Positions 1 to 8,074 of a stretch of 36,399 nt of DNA are shown here, one piece after another. Origin of the DNA: an uncultured Clostridia bacterium (GTDB lineage: Bacteria; Bacillota; Clostridia; JAAYHZ01); NCBI GenBank assembly GCA_937894465.1, contig CALCRE010000270.1, positions 1-36,399 on the forward strand, given 5' to 3'. Each line of letters begins with the position of its first letter. The first letter of the stretch is position 1. The translations under genes and the position numbers were made by a program. The notes under the pieces are model-generated. The model was not told the origin of the DNA. It did no database searches and was given only the letters and a program-made list of their open reading frames with translations.

Positions 1-50
1 CTATATGATAGGACAGGCATAAGACGTTAAGAACCCGGTGGAGAGTGGTT

Positions 51-329
51 ATGAAAAAAAGGATATGGGGGATTGTATTCAGGCTCATCGTGTTATGTTT
101 TATTTTTTACATAACTTATGTGATGACTGTTCAACAACCGATCCTCCAAGCTAAAAATAAGCAATTAGAAGAGCTGGAAATCATGATGGATCAAGCACAA
201 CAAAAGAACCTTGACCTCCGTGAAATGCTTTTGCTTGTGGATAGCGATGCATATGTTGAAAAAGAAGCCCGTGAAAGGCTAGGCCTCATCATGCCGGGAG
301 AAAAAGTTTTTATCGATATGAAGGATTGA
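51..329 (+). CDS. divIC: Septum formation initiator, DivIC/FtsB family
   Basis: This is a 92-residue bitopic membrane protein. A short basic N-terminus (MKKR) is followed by one membrane segment at about residues 7-27, a Gln/Glu/Leu-rich coiled coil at about 30-60, and a C-terminal segment ending in ARERLGLIMPGEKVF. That last part is the typical DivIC/FtsB signature (a-R-e-x-L-G-x-x-x-p-G-E). Family members form a complex with FtsL and DivIB/FtsQ at the division septum and help activate septal peptidoglycan synthesis. I chose the ATG at 51 because GGTGGAG at 37-43 sits 7 bases before it. The in-frame GTG at 45 would lie almost on the ribosome binding site. In many clostridia this gene follows the sporulation genes yabP and yabQ; too little is visible upstream to say so here. 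The family call is solid, while DivIC versus FtsB is only a naming choice. Confidence 0.88.
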   Translation: MKKRIWGIVFRLIVLCFIFYITYVMTVQQPILQAKNKQLEELEIMMDQAQQKNLDLREMLLLVDSDAYVEKEARERLGLIMPGEKVFIDMKD

Positions 330-362
330 TACAATAATTAATTTGGAAAAGCGGAGTCTTTG

Positions 363-623
363 ATGAATATAACCGGGAAGTTGTTAAAGAACAACAGAAT
401 CATTTCGATGGATCAGGCAATCAATGAAGATACAAGTTTAAATATGACAAGACAATTAGAAGCATGTCTTTTGGATTTATGTAAAAGTTTCAATATTCCT
501 TTACCGATATGGATGAAGAAAAACACAAAAGAATTCGCTCATTTTAAGAAAACGGTTTTCACATCTGAACAATTTTTAGAAAGAGTGAACTTCGATTCAT
601 TTGTTATTGAAATGGATCACTGA
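363..623 (+). CDS. Conserved small protein of unknown function
   Basis: This 86-residue soluble protein begins MNITGKLLKNNRI and is rich in charged and aromatic residues. It has no signal peptide or membrane segment. I take the ATG at 363, with GGAG at 353-356 six bases upstream; the in-frame TTG at 360 is too close to it. The pattern (a GK-x-x-KNNRI start, a central LEACLLDLCKSF-like helix with two Cys, then W-M-K-x-N-x-x-E-F) resembles an uncharacterised small protein I recall from other clostridia, but I cannot name a family. It lies 33 bases behind divIC on the same strand and probably shares its transcript. Its last codons overlap the 3' end of the convergent gene at 617-1495 by 7 bases, and no terminator separates them. 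No function can be inferred. Confidence 0.7.
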   Translation: MNITGKLLKNNRIISMDQAINEDTSLNMTRQLEACLLDLCKSFNIPLPIWMKKNTKEFAHFKKTVFTSEQFLERVNFDSFVIEMDH

Positions 624-1495
624 TTAAGAGTTTCATTTTTTCTTTTTCTTAAGAATTTCTTGTATTGCTGAATATTAAAATCCTTTTTAAAGAGACTGAG
701 TTTTTTAGTATCTTCGCCTAAATGTCGAACGATGGCTAATGTTCGCGGGACAATCAAATCAGCGGTATTGTATATTGGGTCCTTAGAGGTTTTAATTTGT
801 ACGTCCAAAATTTCCAGGTAAGCAGCGGTATAGTCTTTTAAGATACCGGATATTTTGCTTTTTGTTCCGTTCATATTAAACTCACATATCACTACATTTC
901 CGATATACTTCTCTAATAAGGCGTCATAGGAATATGTGATTTGACTGATCATTTCCTTTTCAACTTTTGTTTTTTGGGCTTTTTGGGAAGTCAAAATAGA
1001 ATTAGGATTAGCGGCTTCCAATTGCCCGGACAATAAATTAATGATCTCCAATAACGAATCTTTTATGGTGCTGAAAAAATTTCGTATTCTTCTACCCAGC
1101 TTTCGAAAAAAATGAGGATGGTAAGCTGCTTTGATTTCCTTTTTACGCTTCTTTTGCCCTTCCTCGGTTAAATTGTTGTGTCTTCTAAGTATTGCAGTTA
1201 ACAAAGAAAATTCATTTTTGAACAAAATAAAGCTTGCATGATGCATTTCCGGTGATGGCGGTGTTCCGTCCGCTAAAGGCAGGTCCTCTACCTTTTGGAT
1301 TTCATAAATAACCTCTAGCCCGGTGCTTTCCACCACTAACTTGCCGTTGATTTCCCTTTGATCTGACAACAATAATGTCACATGATCATTTTGGAAAGCT
1401 TTAAGGCAGCGGTCTTTCGTCACTCTTCTTATGTAGGCGATCAGCAATGAAGATGATATGATGGCGATGATGGTGATGACTAAAGGGTTTTGCAC
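617..1495 (-). CDS. Membrane-anchored protein of unknown function with two possible Sm-like segments
   Basis: This 292-residue protein has one N-terminal membrane anchor (about residues 5-22) followed by a cytoplasmic part. The start is GTG at 1495-1493, with AAGGAG eight bases upstream on the minus strand. I do not recognise a family. Two stretches look like small beta-barrels of the Sm/SH3 kind: about residues 36-65 (VTLLLSDQREINGKLVVES) and about 200-235 (GNVVICEFNMNG then SKISGILKDYTAAYLEILDV). Between them is a basic helical region (HPHFFRKLGRRIRNFF) that could be amphipathic and lie on the membrane. The tail is very basic (KKFLRKRKNE). It is monocistronic and convergent with the divIC operon, overlapping the preceding small gene by 7 bases. 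The Sm-like reading is my inference from sequence pattern only. Confidence 0.75.
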   Translation of the reverse strand: MQNPLVITIIAIISSSLLIAYIRRVTKDRCLKAFQNDHVTLLLSDQREINGKLVVESTGLEVIYEIQKVEDLPLADGTPPSPEMHHASFILFKNEFSLLTAILRRHNNLTEEGQKKRKKEIKAAYHPHFFRKLGRRIRNFFSTIKDSLLEIINLLSGQLEAANPNSILTSQKAQKTKVEKEMISQITYSYDALLEKYIGNVVICEFNMNGTKSKISGILKDYTAAYLEILDVQIKTSKDPIYNTADLIVPRTLAIVRHLGEDTKKLSLFKKDFNIQQYKKFLRKRKNETLNQ

Positions 1496-1530
1496 TAAAT
1501 AAGCTCCTTCTTTTATTTATTGTATGATCA

Positions 1531-1559
1531 AATATATCATTAAAACCGGGTCTGTGCAA
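1531..1559 (-). promoter_or_regulatory. Promoter for the 617-1495 gene
   Basis: On the minus strand, TTGCAC (1559-1554) and TATATT (1536-1531) are 17 bases apart. The -10 is preceded by TGA, an extended -10. This would start transcription near 1524, about 30 bases before the GTG start. Confidence 0.5.
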
Positions 1560-1715
1560 GATTTCCAAAGACAGATGAATCATTTGTGGTTACCGGATGG
1601 CAATCATTTTTATGTATCGGTGATATATGTTTTATTCCAGGATACACGGAGATAGGGCTATAACAATGAAGAATTCAACGTACAACTTATTATGCAAAGG
1701 TTCATTTTTATTTAC

Positions 1716-1744
1716 TTGATTTCCAATCACGGGTAAATTATAAT
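1716..1744 (+). promoter_or_regulatory. Promoter of the thuA-like/MocA/UroD set
   Basis: TTGATT at 1716-1721 and a perfect TATAAT at 1739-1744 are separated by 17 bases. Transcription would begin near 1751, leaving a leader of about 75 bases before the ATG at 1826. Confidence 0.62.
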
Positions 1745-1825
1745 CAATCTAAACGGTGAATTTTACAACTTCAAGAAAAGGGGTGAAATAACCCGGATTT
1801 ATTCATTTTAAATTTCGGGAGTATC

Positions 1826-2548
1826 ATGAGCATAAAAGTAACTGTATGGAATGAGTTTCAACATGAAAAAAGAAACGAAGCGGTAAGAAAGGTGTATCCT
1901 GACGGCATACACAATGCCATTGCTGATTATTTGAAGACTCAGGAGGATATGATCGTCAGAACCGCCACTTTGGATTATGAAGAACAAGGATTGAGTAATG
2001 AATTGTTAGATGACACTGATGTGTTGTTATGGTGGGGACATACCGCCCACGGAAAAGTCCAAGACGAATATGTGGAGAGAGTGTATGAAAGAGTCATGAA
2101 AGGTATGGGCTTCATACCGTTGCATTCCTCTCACTTTTCAAAGCCTTTCAAACGCTTGATGGGAACCACCTGTTCATTAAGATGGAGGGAACAAAACGAA
2201 AATGAACGCTTGTGGGTTGTGGAACCATCTCACCCGATCGCACAAGGATTAGGGGAATGTGTGGAAATACCGGCGGATGAAATGTATGGGGAACGCTTTG
2301 ATATTCCCGCTCTGGATGAATTGGTGTTTATAGGCTGGTTTAAAGGAGGAGAGGTGTTCAGAAGCGGTTGTTGCTATAAACGCGGATACGGTAAAATATT
2401 CTACTTCCAACCCGGTCATGAAACCTATCCTATATACTACCAAGATGAAATTCGATTGATCTTAGGCAATGCCGTTCGTTGGGCTTGTCCTCTGGTTCGC
2501 AGAGATAAATTGGAAGCTATACATGTAACACCCAAGGAAATAATTTAA
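1826..2548 (+). CDS. ThuA-like protein (trehalose utilization family)
   Basis: This 240-residue soluble protein has the class I glutamine amidotransferase-like fold of the ThuA family (Pfam ThuA). Family hallmarks are VTVWNEF at the N-terminus, DVLLWWGHTAHGKV at about residues 66-79, and GFIPLHSSHFS at about 95-105 in place of the amidotransferase nucleophile region. The C-terminal part carries GYGKIFYFQPGHETYP, also typical. ThuA proteins occur in bacterial sugar and polyol catabolic clusters; ThuA and ThuB of Sinorhizobium act in conversion of trehalose to a keto derivative. CGGAGT-like sequence (CGGGAG at 1816-1821) precedes the ATG. It is followed after 22 bases by a Gfo/Idh/MocA dehydrogenase, the usual partner, so the pair likely works on one sugar or cyclitol. 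The real substrate is unknown. Confidence 0.85.
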   Translation: MSIKVTVWNEFQHEKRNEAVRKVYPDGIHNAIADYLKTQEDMIVRTATLDYEEQGLSNELLDDTDVLLWWGHTAHGKVQDEYVERVYERVMKGMGFIPLHSSHFSKPFKRLMGTTCSLRWREQNENERLWVVEPSHPIAQGLGECVEIPADEMYGERFDIPALDELVFIGWFKGGEVFRSGCCYKRGYGKIFYFQPGHETYPIYYQDEIRLILGNAVRWACPLVRRDKLEAIHVTPKEII

Positions 2549-2570
2549 AATTTGATGGAGGTAGTTGTTC

Positions 2571-3656
2571 ATGGATAAGAAATTAAGAGTTGGTATTGTA
2601 GGATGCGGTGGAATCGCAAATGGAAAACATATGCCTTCTTTGGCTAAAATCAAGGAAGTAGAAATGGTAGCCTTTTGCGACGTTATTGAGTCAAAAGCAA
2701 AGGATGCCGCGGCAAAATTTGGAGCACCTGATGCATTGGTTTGTACAGATTACAAAGAGATTGTAAATGACCTTTCCATTGATGTGGTTCATGTTTGCAC
2801 GCCAAATAAATCCCATGCGGACATTACTATTGACATGTTAAATTCCGGAAAGCATGTCATGTGTGAAAAGCCAATGGCTAAAACCGCAGCGGATGCCAAA
2901 AGAATGGTAGAAGCCTATAAAGCATCCGGCAAGAAACTGACCATCGGTTATCAAGGACGGTATACTGCCCAAAGCCTTTATTTGAAACAAATATGCGATG
3001 CCGGTGATTTAGGTGAAATTTACTATGCCAAAGCCCACGCAGTAAGACGCCGTGCTGTGCCTACATGGGGTGTTTTTCTGAATGAAGAAGAACAAGGGGG
3101 AGGTCCTTTGATCGACATCGGAACTCATGCATTGGATTTAACATTGTGGATGATGAACAATTATGAGGTGGAAAGTGTTACAGGCAGTGTATATAGAAAA
3201 CTGGCTGACACCAAGAATGCTGCTAATGCTTGGGGACCTTGGGATCCGAAACTGTTTACCGTAGAAGATGCGGCATTTGGATTTATCAAGATGAAAAATG
3301 GTGCTACAATTCAATTGGATGCAACCTGGGCAATCAATATGTTGGATGTAAAAGAATCCTGTACCACATTGTGCGGAACAAAAGCAGGTGCTGACATGGA
3401 TGACGGACTGAGGATCAACGGCGAAAAATTCGGACGCATGTACGTGACAAAACCGGATCTTAAATCCGGAGGAGTTGCTTTTTACGATGGAACCGTTACG
3501 AAGGATCCATCGGTTTATGAAGCCCGTCAATGGATTGACAGCATTTTGAATGATACATTACCCACAGTATTACCGGAACAAGCTTTGGTGGTTTCTCAAA
3601 TACTCGAGGCTGTTTATGAGTCGGCTAAGTCCGGAAAGCCTGTATACTTTAAATAG
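2571..3656 (+). CDS. Gfo/Idh/MocA family oxidoreductase
   Basis: This 361-residue NAD(P)-dependent dehydrogenase has an N-terminal Rossmann fold (VGIVGCGGIA, about residues 7-16). The EKP motif (about residues 99-101) carries the catalytic lysine of the family. A C-terminal alpha/beta domain holds GGGPLIDIGTHALDL, where the conserved Asp and His bind substrate. Relatives oxidise glucose, inositol and other sugars or their derivatives. I take the ATG at 2571, with GGAGGT at 2557-2562 eight bases upstream; the in-frame TTG at 2565 is too near. It sits directly behind the ThuA-like gene and is followed by a hairpin terminator and a UroD-type gene. Pairing with ThuA resembles the ThuA-ThuB arrangement in trehalose catabolism, so keto-sugar formation is a reasonable guess, but the substrate is not readable from sequence. 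Confidence 0.9.
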   Translation: MDKKLRVGIVGCGGIANGKHMPSLAKIKEVEMVAFCDVIESKAKDAAAKFGAPDALVCTDYKEIVNDLSIDVVHVCTPNKSHADITIDMLNSGKHVMCEKPMAKTAADAKRMVEAYKASGKKLTIGYQGRYTAQSLYLKQICDAGDLGEIYYAKAHAVRRRAVPTWGVFLNEEEQGGGPLIDIGTHALDLTLWMMNNYEVESVTGSVYRKLADTKNAANAWGPWDPKLFTVEDAAFGFIKMKNGATIQLDATWAINMLDVKESCTTLCGTKAGADMDDGLRINGEKFGRMYVTKPDLKSGGVAFYDGTVTKDPSVYEARQWIDSILNDTLPTVLPEQALVVSQILEAVYESAKSGKPVYFK

Positions 3657-3700
3657 GCATTAAATAGTTAATCAATGGTGCGGAAAACATAACAGGGAAC

Positions 3701-3725
3701 AAAACCTCCGATTCCGGAGGTTTTT
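3701..3725 (+). terminator. Intrinsic terminator between MocA and UroD-type genes
   Basis: A perfect 10-bp stem, AAAACCTCCG (3701-3710) with CGGAGGTTTT (3715-3724), encloses the 4-base loop ATTC and ends in a T run. It lies only 22 bases before the next start codon, and no clear promoter follows it, so it may attenuate rather than end the transcript. Confidence 0.8.
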
Positions 3726-3746
3726 CCTAGTGAATTGAGGAAAACA

Positions 3747-4817
3747 ATGACTGAATGGACATCACAAAAACGAATCTTAGCCATGTACAATCATAAAGTG
3801 GCTGACCGGATACCGGTAACCGACACTTATTGGGATGCAACGATTAAAAGATGGCATTCGGAAGGCTTGCCCAAGAATGTCAGTGTTCAAGATTATTTTG
3901 ATTTGGATAAGATTGCCGGCATCGGTGTAGACATATCTCCGAGATTTCCCGAAACTGTTTTGGAAGAGAATGATGAATTCATTGTAAGAACCACCCGTTG
4001 GGGGGCTACCCAAAAGGAATGGAAGAATGCGGCATCCACACCTGCTTTCTTGGATTTTAAGGTAAAAAGTTACGATGATTGGTGCATCGCTAAAGAATTG
4101 ATGAATAAAGGCGATGACAGAATTAATTGGCAATATTTAAAGAACAATTATGGTAGATGGCGGAATGAAGGATATTGGATTCAAGCAAGCTTATGGTTCG
4201 GATTTGATGTAACCCATTCTTGGTTTGTCGGAACGGAGCGATTGCTGATTGCTCTGATCGAACAACCGGAGTGGTGCATGGATATGTTCAACTCATTTTT
4301 GGATTTGAACTTAAAGCTTTTCGACCGGATATGGGATGCGGGATATCGGTTTGACGGCATTCGCTGGCCGGATGATATGGGCTTTAAGCACAGTCAATTT
4401 TTCTCAAAGGATACATACAGGGAGCTTATAAAACCGGCTCATAAAAAAGCAGTGGAATGGGCTCATAAGAAAGGGATCAAGTCACTTTTACATTCCTGCG
4501 GGAACATTAAACCATTCATTCCGGAGTTTCTGGATATAGGATTGGATGGGCTTAATCCCATGGAAGTGAAAGCCGGTATGGATCCGATTTGGATGAAGAA
4601 CACCTATGGGGACAAGCTTTTGCTTCACGGCGGCATTGATATTTTACTTTGGGAGGATGCCGAAAAGGTGAAAGCGGAGATGGAACGGGTTCTACCGGTG
4701 ATGATGAAAAATGGCGGATATATTTTCTCATCCGATCATTCGGTGCCCTCCACAATAAGTTTGGAAGAATATAGGGATATTGTTTCTTTGGCCAAGAAAA
4801 TCGGTCGATATAAATAA
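3747..4817 (+). CDS. Uroporphyrinogen decarboxylase/MtaA-type protein
   Basis: This 356-residue TIM-barrel protein belongs to the URO-D superfamily, which includes heme-pathway uroporphyrinogen decarboxylases and zinc-dependent corrinoid methyltransferases such as MtaA. The HSC motif at about residues 249-251 (LLHSCGNIKPFIP) matches the zinc-binding H-x-C of the methyltransferase branch. WPDDMGFK and GLDGLNPMEVKAGMD are typical of the uncharacterised members found beside sugar catabolic genes. No heme genes are near, so a tetrapyrrole role is unlikely. I use the ATG at 3747, with GAGG at 3737-3740; the upstream TTG at 3735 overlaps this site. It probably functions with the ThuA-like and MocA proteins upstream. 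A corrinoid methyl transfer or a decarboxylation cannot be chosen from the sequence. Confidence 0.82.
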   Translation: MTEWTSQKRILAMYNHKVADRIPVTDTYWDATIKRWHSEGLPKNVSVQDYFDLDKIAGIGVDISPRFPETVLEENDEFIVRTTRWGATQKEWKNAASTPAFLDFKVKSYDDWCIAKELMNKGDDRINWQYLKNNYGRWRNEGYWIQASLWFGFDVTHSWFVGTERLLIALIEQPEWCMDMFNSFLDLNLKLFDRIWDAGYRFDGIRWPDDMGFKHSQFFSKDTYRELIKPAHKKAVEWAHKKGIKSLLHSCGNIKPFIPEFLDIGLDGLNPMEVKAGMDPIWMKNTYGDKLLLHGGIDILLWEDAEKVKAEMERVLPVMMKNGGYIFSSDHSVPSTISLEEYRDIVSLAKKIGRYK

Positions 4818-4852
4818 GAAAGCGTTATGGGGACAGAAATATTAACAATTTA

Positions 4853-4881
4853 TTCACAATTTATTAAAAGGTTTATAACAT
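4853..4881 (+). promoter_or_regulatory. Possible promoter of the Gld-type ABC operon
   Basis: TTCACA (4853-4858) and TAACAT (4876-4881) are 17 bases apart; the -10 matches consensus only partly, and a shifted TATAAC (4874-4879) is an alternative. The predicted leader carries an 8-bp inverted repeat, TCAATTCT (4902-4909) with AGAATTGA (4920-4927), before the ribosome binding site. Confidence 0.33.
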
Positions 4882-4958
4882 AATTTATATGTCCCGCTTG
4901 CTCAATTCTATTCAATAAGAGAATTGAAATTTGACTCCACGAGAGGGGGAAAAGAAGT

Positions 4959-5906
4959 TTGATAGAGATAAATAAATTAACAAAGCGATATGGTCAGATA
5001 GAAGCTGTAAAAAACATCAGTTTTACAGTAAATGAGGGCGAGATCCTCGGTTTTCTAGGACCAAATGGTGCTGGTAAATCCACTACCATGAATATCATAA
5101 CCGGTTATTTGCCGGCGACAGAAGGTAGTGTTAAGGTTGATGGGTTCGACATCTTGGAAGAACCGGAGGAAGTCAAAAAAAGAATTGGCTTTTTACCGGA
5201 ACAACCACCGGTATACAAAGACATGACGGTCAGTGAGTATCTGAAATTCGTCAGCGACCTGAAATATGTTCCGAAGAGCAAGCAAAAGGCGCAGTTGGAT
5301 GACATTATGGAATTATGCGGGATTACAGACCATGTCGGACGTTTGATCAAAAACCTGTCCAAAGGATATAGGCAAAGGGTTGGTTTGGCTCAATCTTTGA
5401 TTGGAAATCCGGATGTTCTAGTCTTGGACGAGCCTACTGTAGGATTGGACCCCAAACAAATCATTGAAATTAGAAACTTGATCAAGTCTTTGGGGAAAAA
5501 ACACACTATTATTTTAAGTTCTCACATTTTGCCCGAGGTCAGTGCGGTGTGCGAACGTGTTGTTATCATTAATAAAGGCGAAATTGCCGCTGTGGATACG
5601 CCTGAAAACTTGTCTAAGGGTTTGAACAGCGCATCCAGGCTGACTGCTACCATAGCAGGACCGCAAAACCAAGTTTCTAAATTAATTAATGATATATATG
5701 GAGTCAAGTATAATGAAGTATTAGGGAAACCGAATAAAGATACCTTAACATATGTCATTGAATCGGATAAAGAAATCGATGTAAGACGTCCGTTGTTCTT
5801 TGCAATGGCAAAAGCAGGTTATCCCATCATTGAACTTCGTTCTATGGATATGACACTAGAAGATATCTTCTTGAAGGTCACCACGGTGGAAGAGGGGGTA
5901 CATTAA
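4959..5906 (+). CDS. ABC transporter ATP-binding protein, GldA/CcmA type
   Basis: This 315-residue ATPase belongs to ABC-2 export systems. It shows Walker A GPNGAGKST (about residues 34-42), the signature LSKGYRQRVGLAQ (about 136-148), Walker B VLVLDEPTVGLDP and the switch His in LSSHILPE. The C-terminal extension of about 90 residues ending in the DMTLEDIFLKVT segment is typical of the GldA/CcmA type. The start is TTG at 4959, with AGGGGG about nine bases upstream. It is the first gene of a tight four-gene operon with an ABC-2 permease, a GldG-like protein and a DUF4340 protein. In Bacteroidetes, GldA-GldF-GldG is linked to gliding; in other bacteria the same set is an exporter of unknown substrate. 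Motility by gliding is not implied here. Confidence 0.92.
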   Translation: MIEINKLTKRYGQIEAVKNISFTVNEGEILGFLGPNGAGKSTTMNIITGYLPATEGSVKVDGFDILEEPEEVKKRIGFLPEQPPVYKDMTVSEYLKFVSDLKYVPKSKQKAQLDDIMELCGITDHVGRLIKNLSKGYRQRVGLAQSLIGNPDVLVLDEPTVGLDPKQIIEIRNLIKSLGKKHTIILSSHILPEVSAVCERVVIINKGEIAAVDTPENLSKGLNSASRLTATIAGPQNQVSKLINDIYGVKYNEVLGKPNKDTLTYVIESDKEIDVRRPLFFAMAKAGYPIIELRSMDMTLEDIFLKVTTVEEGVH

Positions 5907-5907
5907 T

Positions 5908-6612
5908 ATGTGGGCTGTTTATAAAAAAGAGTTAAACTCATATTTCCACTCTCCGGTTGCGTACGTTCTCATCGGATTATTTGTGTTGCTGACGGCAATA
6001 TTCTTTTATCCGTATGTTCTGTCGCTATTCGGAGATTTTACTCCGGTATTGAGTACGATGGGATTCATTTTATTATTTATCGTTCCCATTTTGACCATGA
6101 GAATTCTTGCTGAGGATAGAAAGAATGGAACCGAGGTTCTGTTGCTCACGTCTCCGACAAGCTTGACTAAAATCGTAGTGGGAAAATTTTTAGCAGCATA
6201 TACGGTTTTCGGTATTATGACTGCTGTGACCTTTGTATTTCCCATTATCTTGTCCTTTTACGGAGGACCTATCTCGCCTCAATTGATTGGTGCATATGTG
6301 GGCTTTTTACTTTTGGGAGCTTCCTTTATTTCCTTCGGTGTATTTTCGTCTTCTTTGACTGAAAATCAGATCATTGCGGCGGTCATCGGCTTCGTAGGAT
6401 TGATGATCATGTTGTTAGCCGATACTCTTGCCCCTGCTGTGGGAGGATTTCTCGGCAAGGTGTTGGGTTGGATTTCGTTAATGACCCGATACAATGATTT
6501 TTACAACGGAATATTAGGGTTGGGACCGATCGTATATTATTTGACATTTACAGGCGTGTTTATCTTCTTGACCATACGTGTCATTGAGAGAAGACGCTGG
6601 AGTCAGGGGTGA
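5908..6612 (+). CDS. ABC-2 type permease, GldF-like
   Basis: This 234-residue integral membrane protein has about six hydrophobic segments. It starts with MWAVYKKELNSYFHSPVAYV, the characteristic amphipathic opening of GldF/NosY-type permeases, in which a coupling helix precedes the first membrane span. MRILAEDRKNGTEVLLLTSP between spans 2 and 3 is the conserved cytoplasmic loop (the R-x-x-G-T-x-E-x-L-L-x-x-P pattern) that contacts the ATPase. The ATG at 5908 follows the stop of the ATPase gene by one base, so the two are probably translationally coupled. It should form the transmembrane part of the exporter with the ATPase upstream and the GldG-like protein downstream. Confidence 0.9.
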   Translation: MWAVYKKELNSYFHSPVAYVLIGLFVLLTAIFFYPYVLSLFGDFTPVLSTMGFILLFIVPILTMRILAEDRKNGTEVLLLTSPTSLTKIVVGKFLAAYTVFGIMTAVTFVFPIILSFYGGPISPQLIGAYVGFLLLGASFISFGVFSSSLTENQIIAAVIGFVGLMIMLLADTLAPAVGGFLGKVLGWISLMTRYNDFYNGILGLGPIVYYLTFTGVFIFLTIRVIERRRWSQG

Positions 6613-6616
6613 TCAT

Positions 6617-8074
6617 ATGGCTAACAAACAGAATAAACTTGCATCATGGATTAAGAAAACAAATTTTAAGCATGGCACGAACGCTACAATACTGATCGTA
6701 GCAGTCATTGCCATTGCCGTCTTATTAAATGTATTGGTAGACAGCTTTGGAATCAAGGCTGACTTGACACCAAACAGACTTTACTCGATTCACGACAGGA
6801 CGGTAGAAGTTTTGTCCAACTTGAATAAAGATGTTGAAATTTACGGATTGTTTGATGAAACGACTTTCAGACAAAACGACAGAGATAAATCTATATTAGA
6901 AATGCTCGACAAGTATGGGAAGTACGAGCATGTGTCATTAATTTACGTTGATCCTGAAAGGGATCCGGCGTTAATTAAGACTCTTGACCCTGCGAATGTA
7001 TTGGAATTAAGTGCCAATGATTTCGTGGTTAAAAGCGGAGAAAAAACCAAGAAAGTTCCATACAACTCGTTGTTTAAATCTGAATTCAACTATCAAACAT
7101 TCCAAACGACAATTACAGGATCGGTAGCAGAAGAGAAATTTACCGGTGCAGTTAAGTTTGTAACTGCAGATGCTACTCCCTATGTGTACTTTTTGACCGG
7201 ACACGGGGAAAATGATTTGACTAATGAGTACACACTTTTGAAAGACACATTAGAAAACAACAATTATTTAGTGGGTACATTAAACTTATTAACCGATCCG
7301 GATATCCCGGATGAAACGGAGATATTGATTATGGCATCGCCGAAAACCGACATTACTGATGACGAGAGAGTGCTGATTGAAGATTACGTCGTCAACGGAG
7401 GGAATTTGATGGTAATGGTGGATGCTCTGAATGAAGACCCGACTTTTAACGAGTTGAATAAATTGCTTCAGTTGTTTAATTTGGCAGTGGAATATGACCA
7501 AGTCAAAGAAAATGACTCGTCAAGGTATTTACCTGGAAGTCAGTACACTTTAGTTCCCATTGTTGCGAAAAACACCATTAACTCCGCTTTGAATCCGGAA
7601 AAATTCGCAATGATATTGCCGAAATCAAGAAGCATTGAAATTTTAAGAAATGAAAAAGAATATGTTACAACGATACCTTTGTTGACAACCAGTAAACAGG
7701 CAATCGGAGAACCCATATCAGAAGGCAGAAATGAGATTGACGGGCCTTTGAATCTTGCTGTAGCGGTAGACTACCAAGGTGGTTACAAACCGGCTAAAAT
7801 AGTGGTCATGGGAAATGCAAACTATATTAAAGACGACTACATTTACGCATATCAGCAATATTCCATCAACGCATTTTATTTCTTTGCCAACACACTGTTT
7901 TGGATGAGGGATGATGCAGATACCATTTATATCGCTGCGAAATCATACGAGATGCCCAAACTGGCATTAACACAGCAGCAAGCTAAGACCATCGGTATTG
8001 TTTCAATCATTGTTTTACCTGTGATTATCTTAGGGATCGGACTATTCGTATTCCTTAGGAGGCGTCATTTATGA
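6617..8074 (+). CDS. GldG-like ABC transporter auxiliary protein
   Basis: This 485-residue protein has a cytoplasmic basic N-terminus, a membrane span at about residues 25-42, a large extracytoplasmic part, and a C-terminal span (GIVSIIVLPVIILGIGLFVFL) followed by RRRHL. The outer part begins with the DLTPNRLYSIHDRTVEVLSNL segment characteristic of GldG/ABC_transp_aux proteins and contains FLTGHGENDLTNEYTLLK, a second family hallmark. Family members pair with ABC-2 exporters and may bind the cargo or the cell envelope; the biochemical role is unknown. I use the ATG at 6617 (AGGGGTG at 6605-6611 upstream) rather than a GTG at 6578 that lies inside the permease gene. The next gene starts within its stop codon (ATGA). 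Confidence 0.88.
   Translation: MANKQNKLASWIKKTNFKHGTNATILIVAVIAIAVLLNVLVDSFGIKADLTPNRLYSIHDRTVEVLSNLNKDVEIYGLFDETTFRQNDRDKSILEMLDKYGKYEHVSLIYVDPERDPALIKTLDPANVLELSANDFVVKSGEKTKKVPYNSLFKSEFNYQTFQTTITGSVAEEKFTGAVKFVTADATPYVYFLTGHGENDLTNEYTLLKDTLENNNYLVGTLNLLTDPDIPDETEILIMASPKTDITDDERVLIEDYVVNGGNLMVMVDALNEDPTFNELNKLLQLFNLAVEYDQVKENDSSRYLPGSQYTLVPIVAKNTINSALNPEKFAMILPKSRSIEILRNEKEYVTTIPLLTTSKQAIGEPISEGRNEIDGPLNLAVAVDYQGGYKPAKIVVMGNANYIKDDYIYAYQQYSINAFYFFANTLFWMRDDADTIYIAAKSYEMPKLALTQQQAKTIGIVSIIVLPVIILGIGLFVFLRRRHL

Larger units (their letters stand above)
1496..1825. other. Divergent intergenic region between the unknown membrane protein and thuA-like gene
   Basis: This 330-base stretch lies between divergent genes. 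It holds the minus-strand promoter at 1531-1559 and the plus-strand promoter at 1716-1744. I see no convincing terminator, RNA gene or long inverted repeat. A 43-codon open frame at 1524-1655 (plus) has no ribosome binding site, and I do not call it a gene. Confidence 0.6.

Noticed and set aside
1..30. Possible tail of an upstream plus-strand gene (LYDRTGIRR then TAA)
   Set aside because: Only nine codons are visible, another frame also ends nearby, and no family can be recognised.
1524..1655. 43-codon plus-strand open frame in the divergent intergenic region
   Set aside because: No ribosome binding site, it overlaps the minus-strand promoter, and the product resembles nothing I know.
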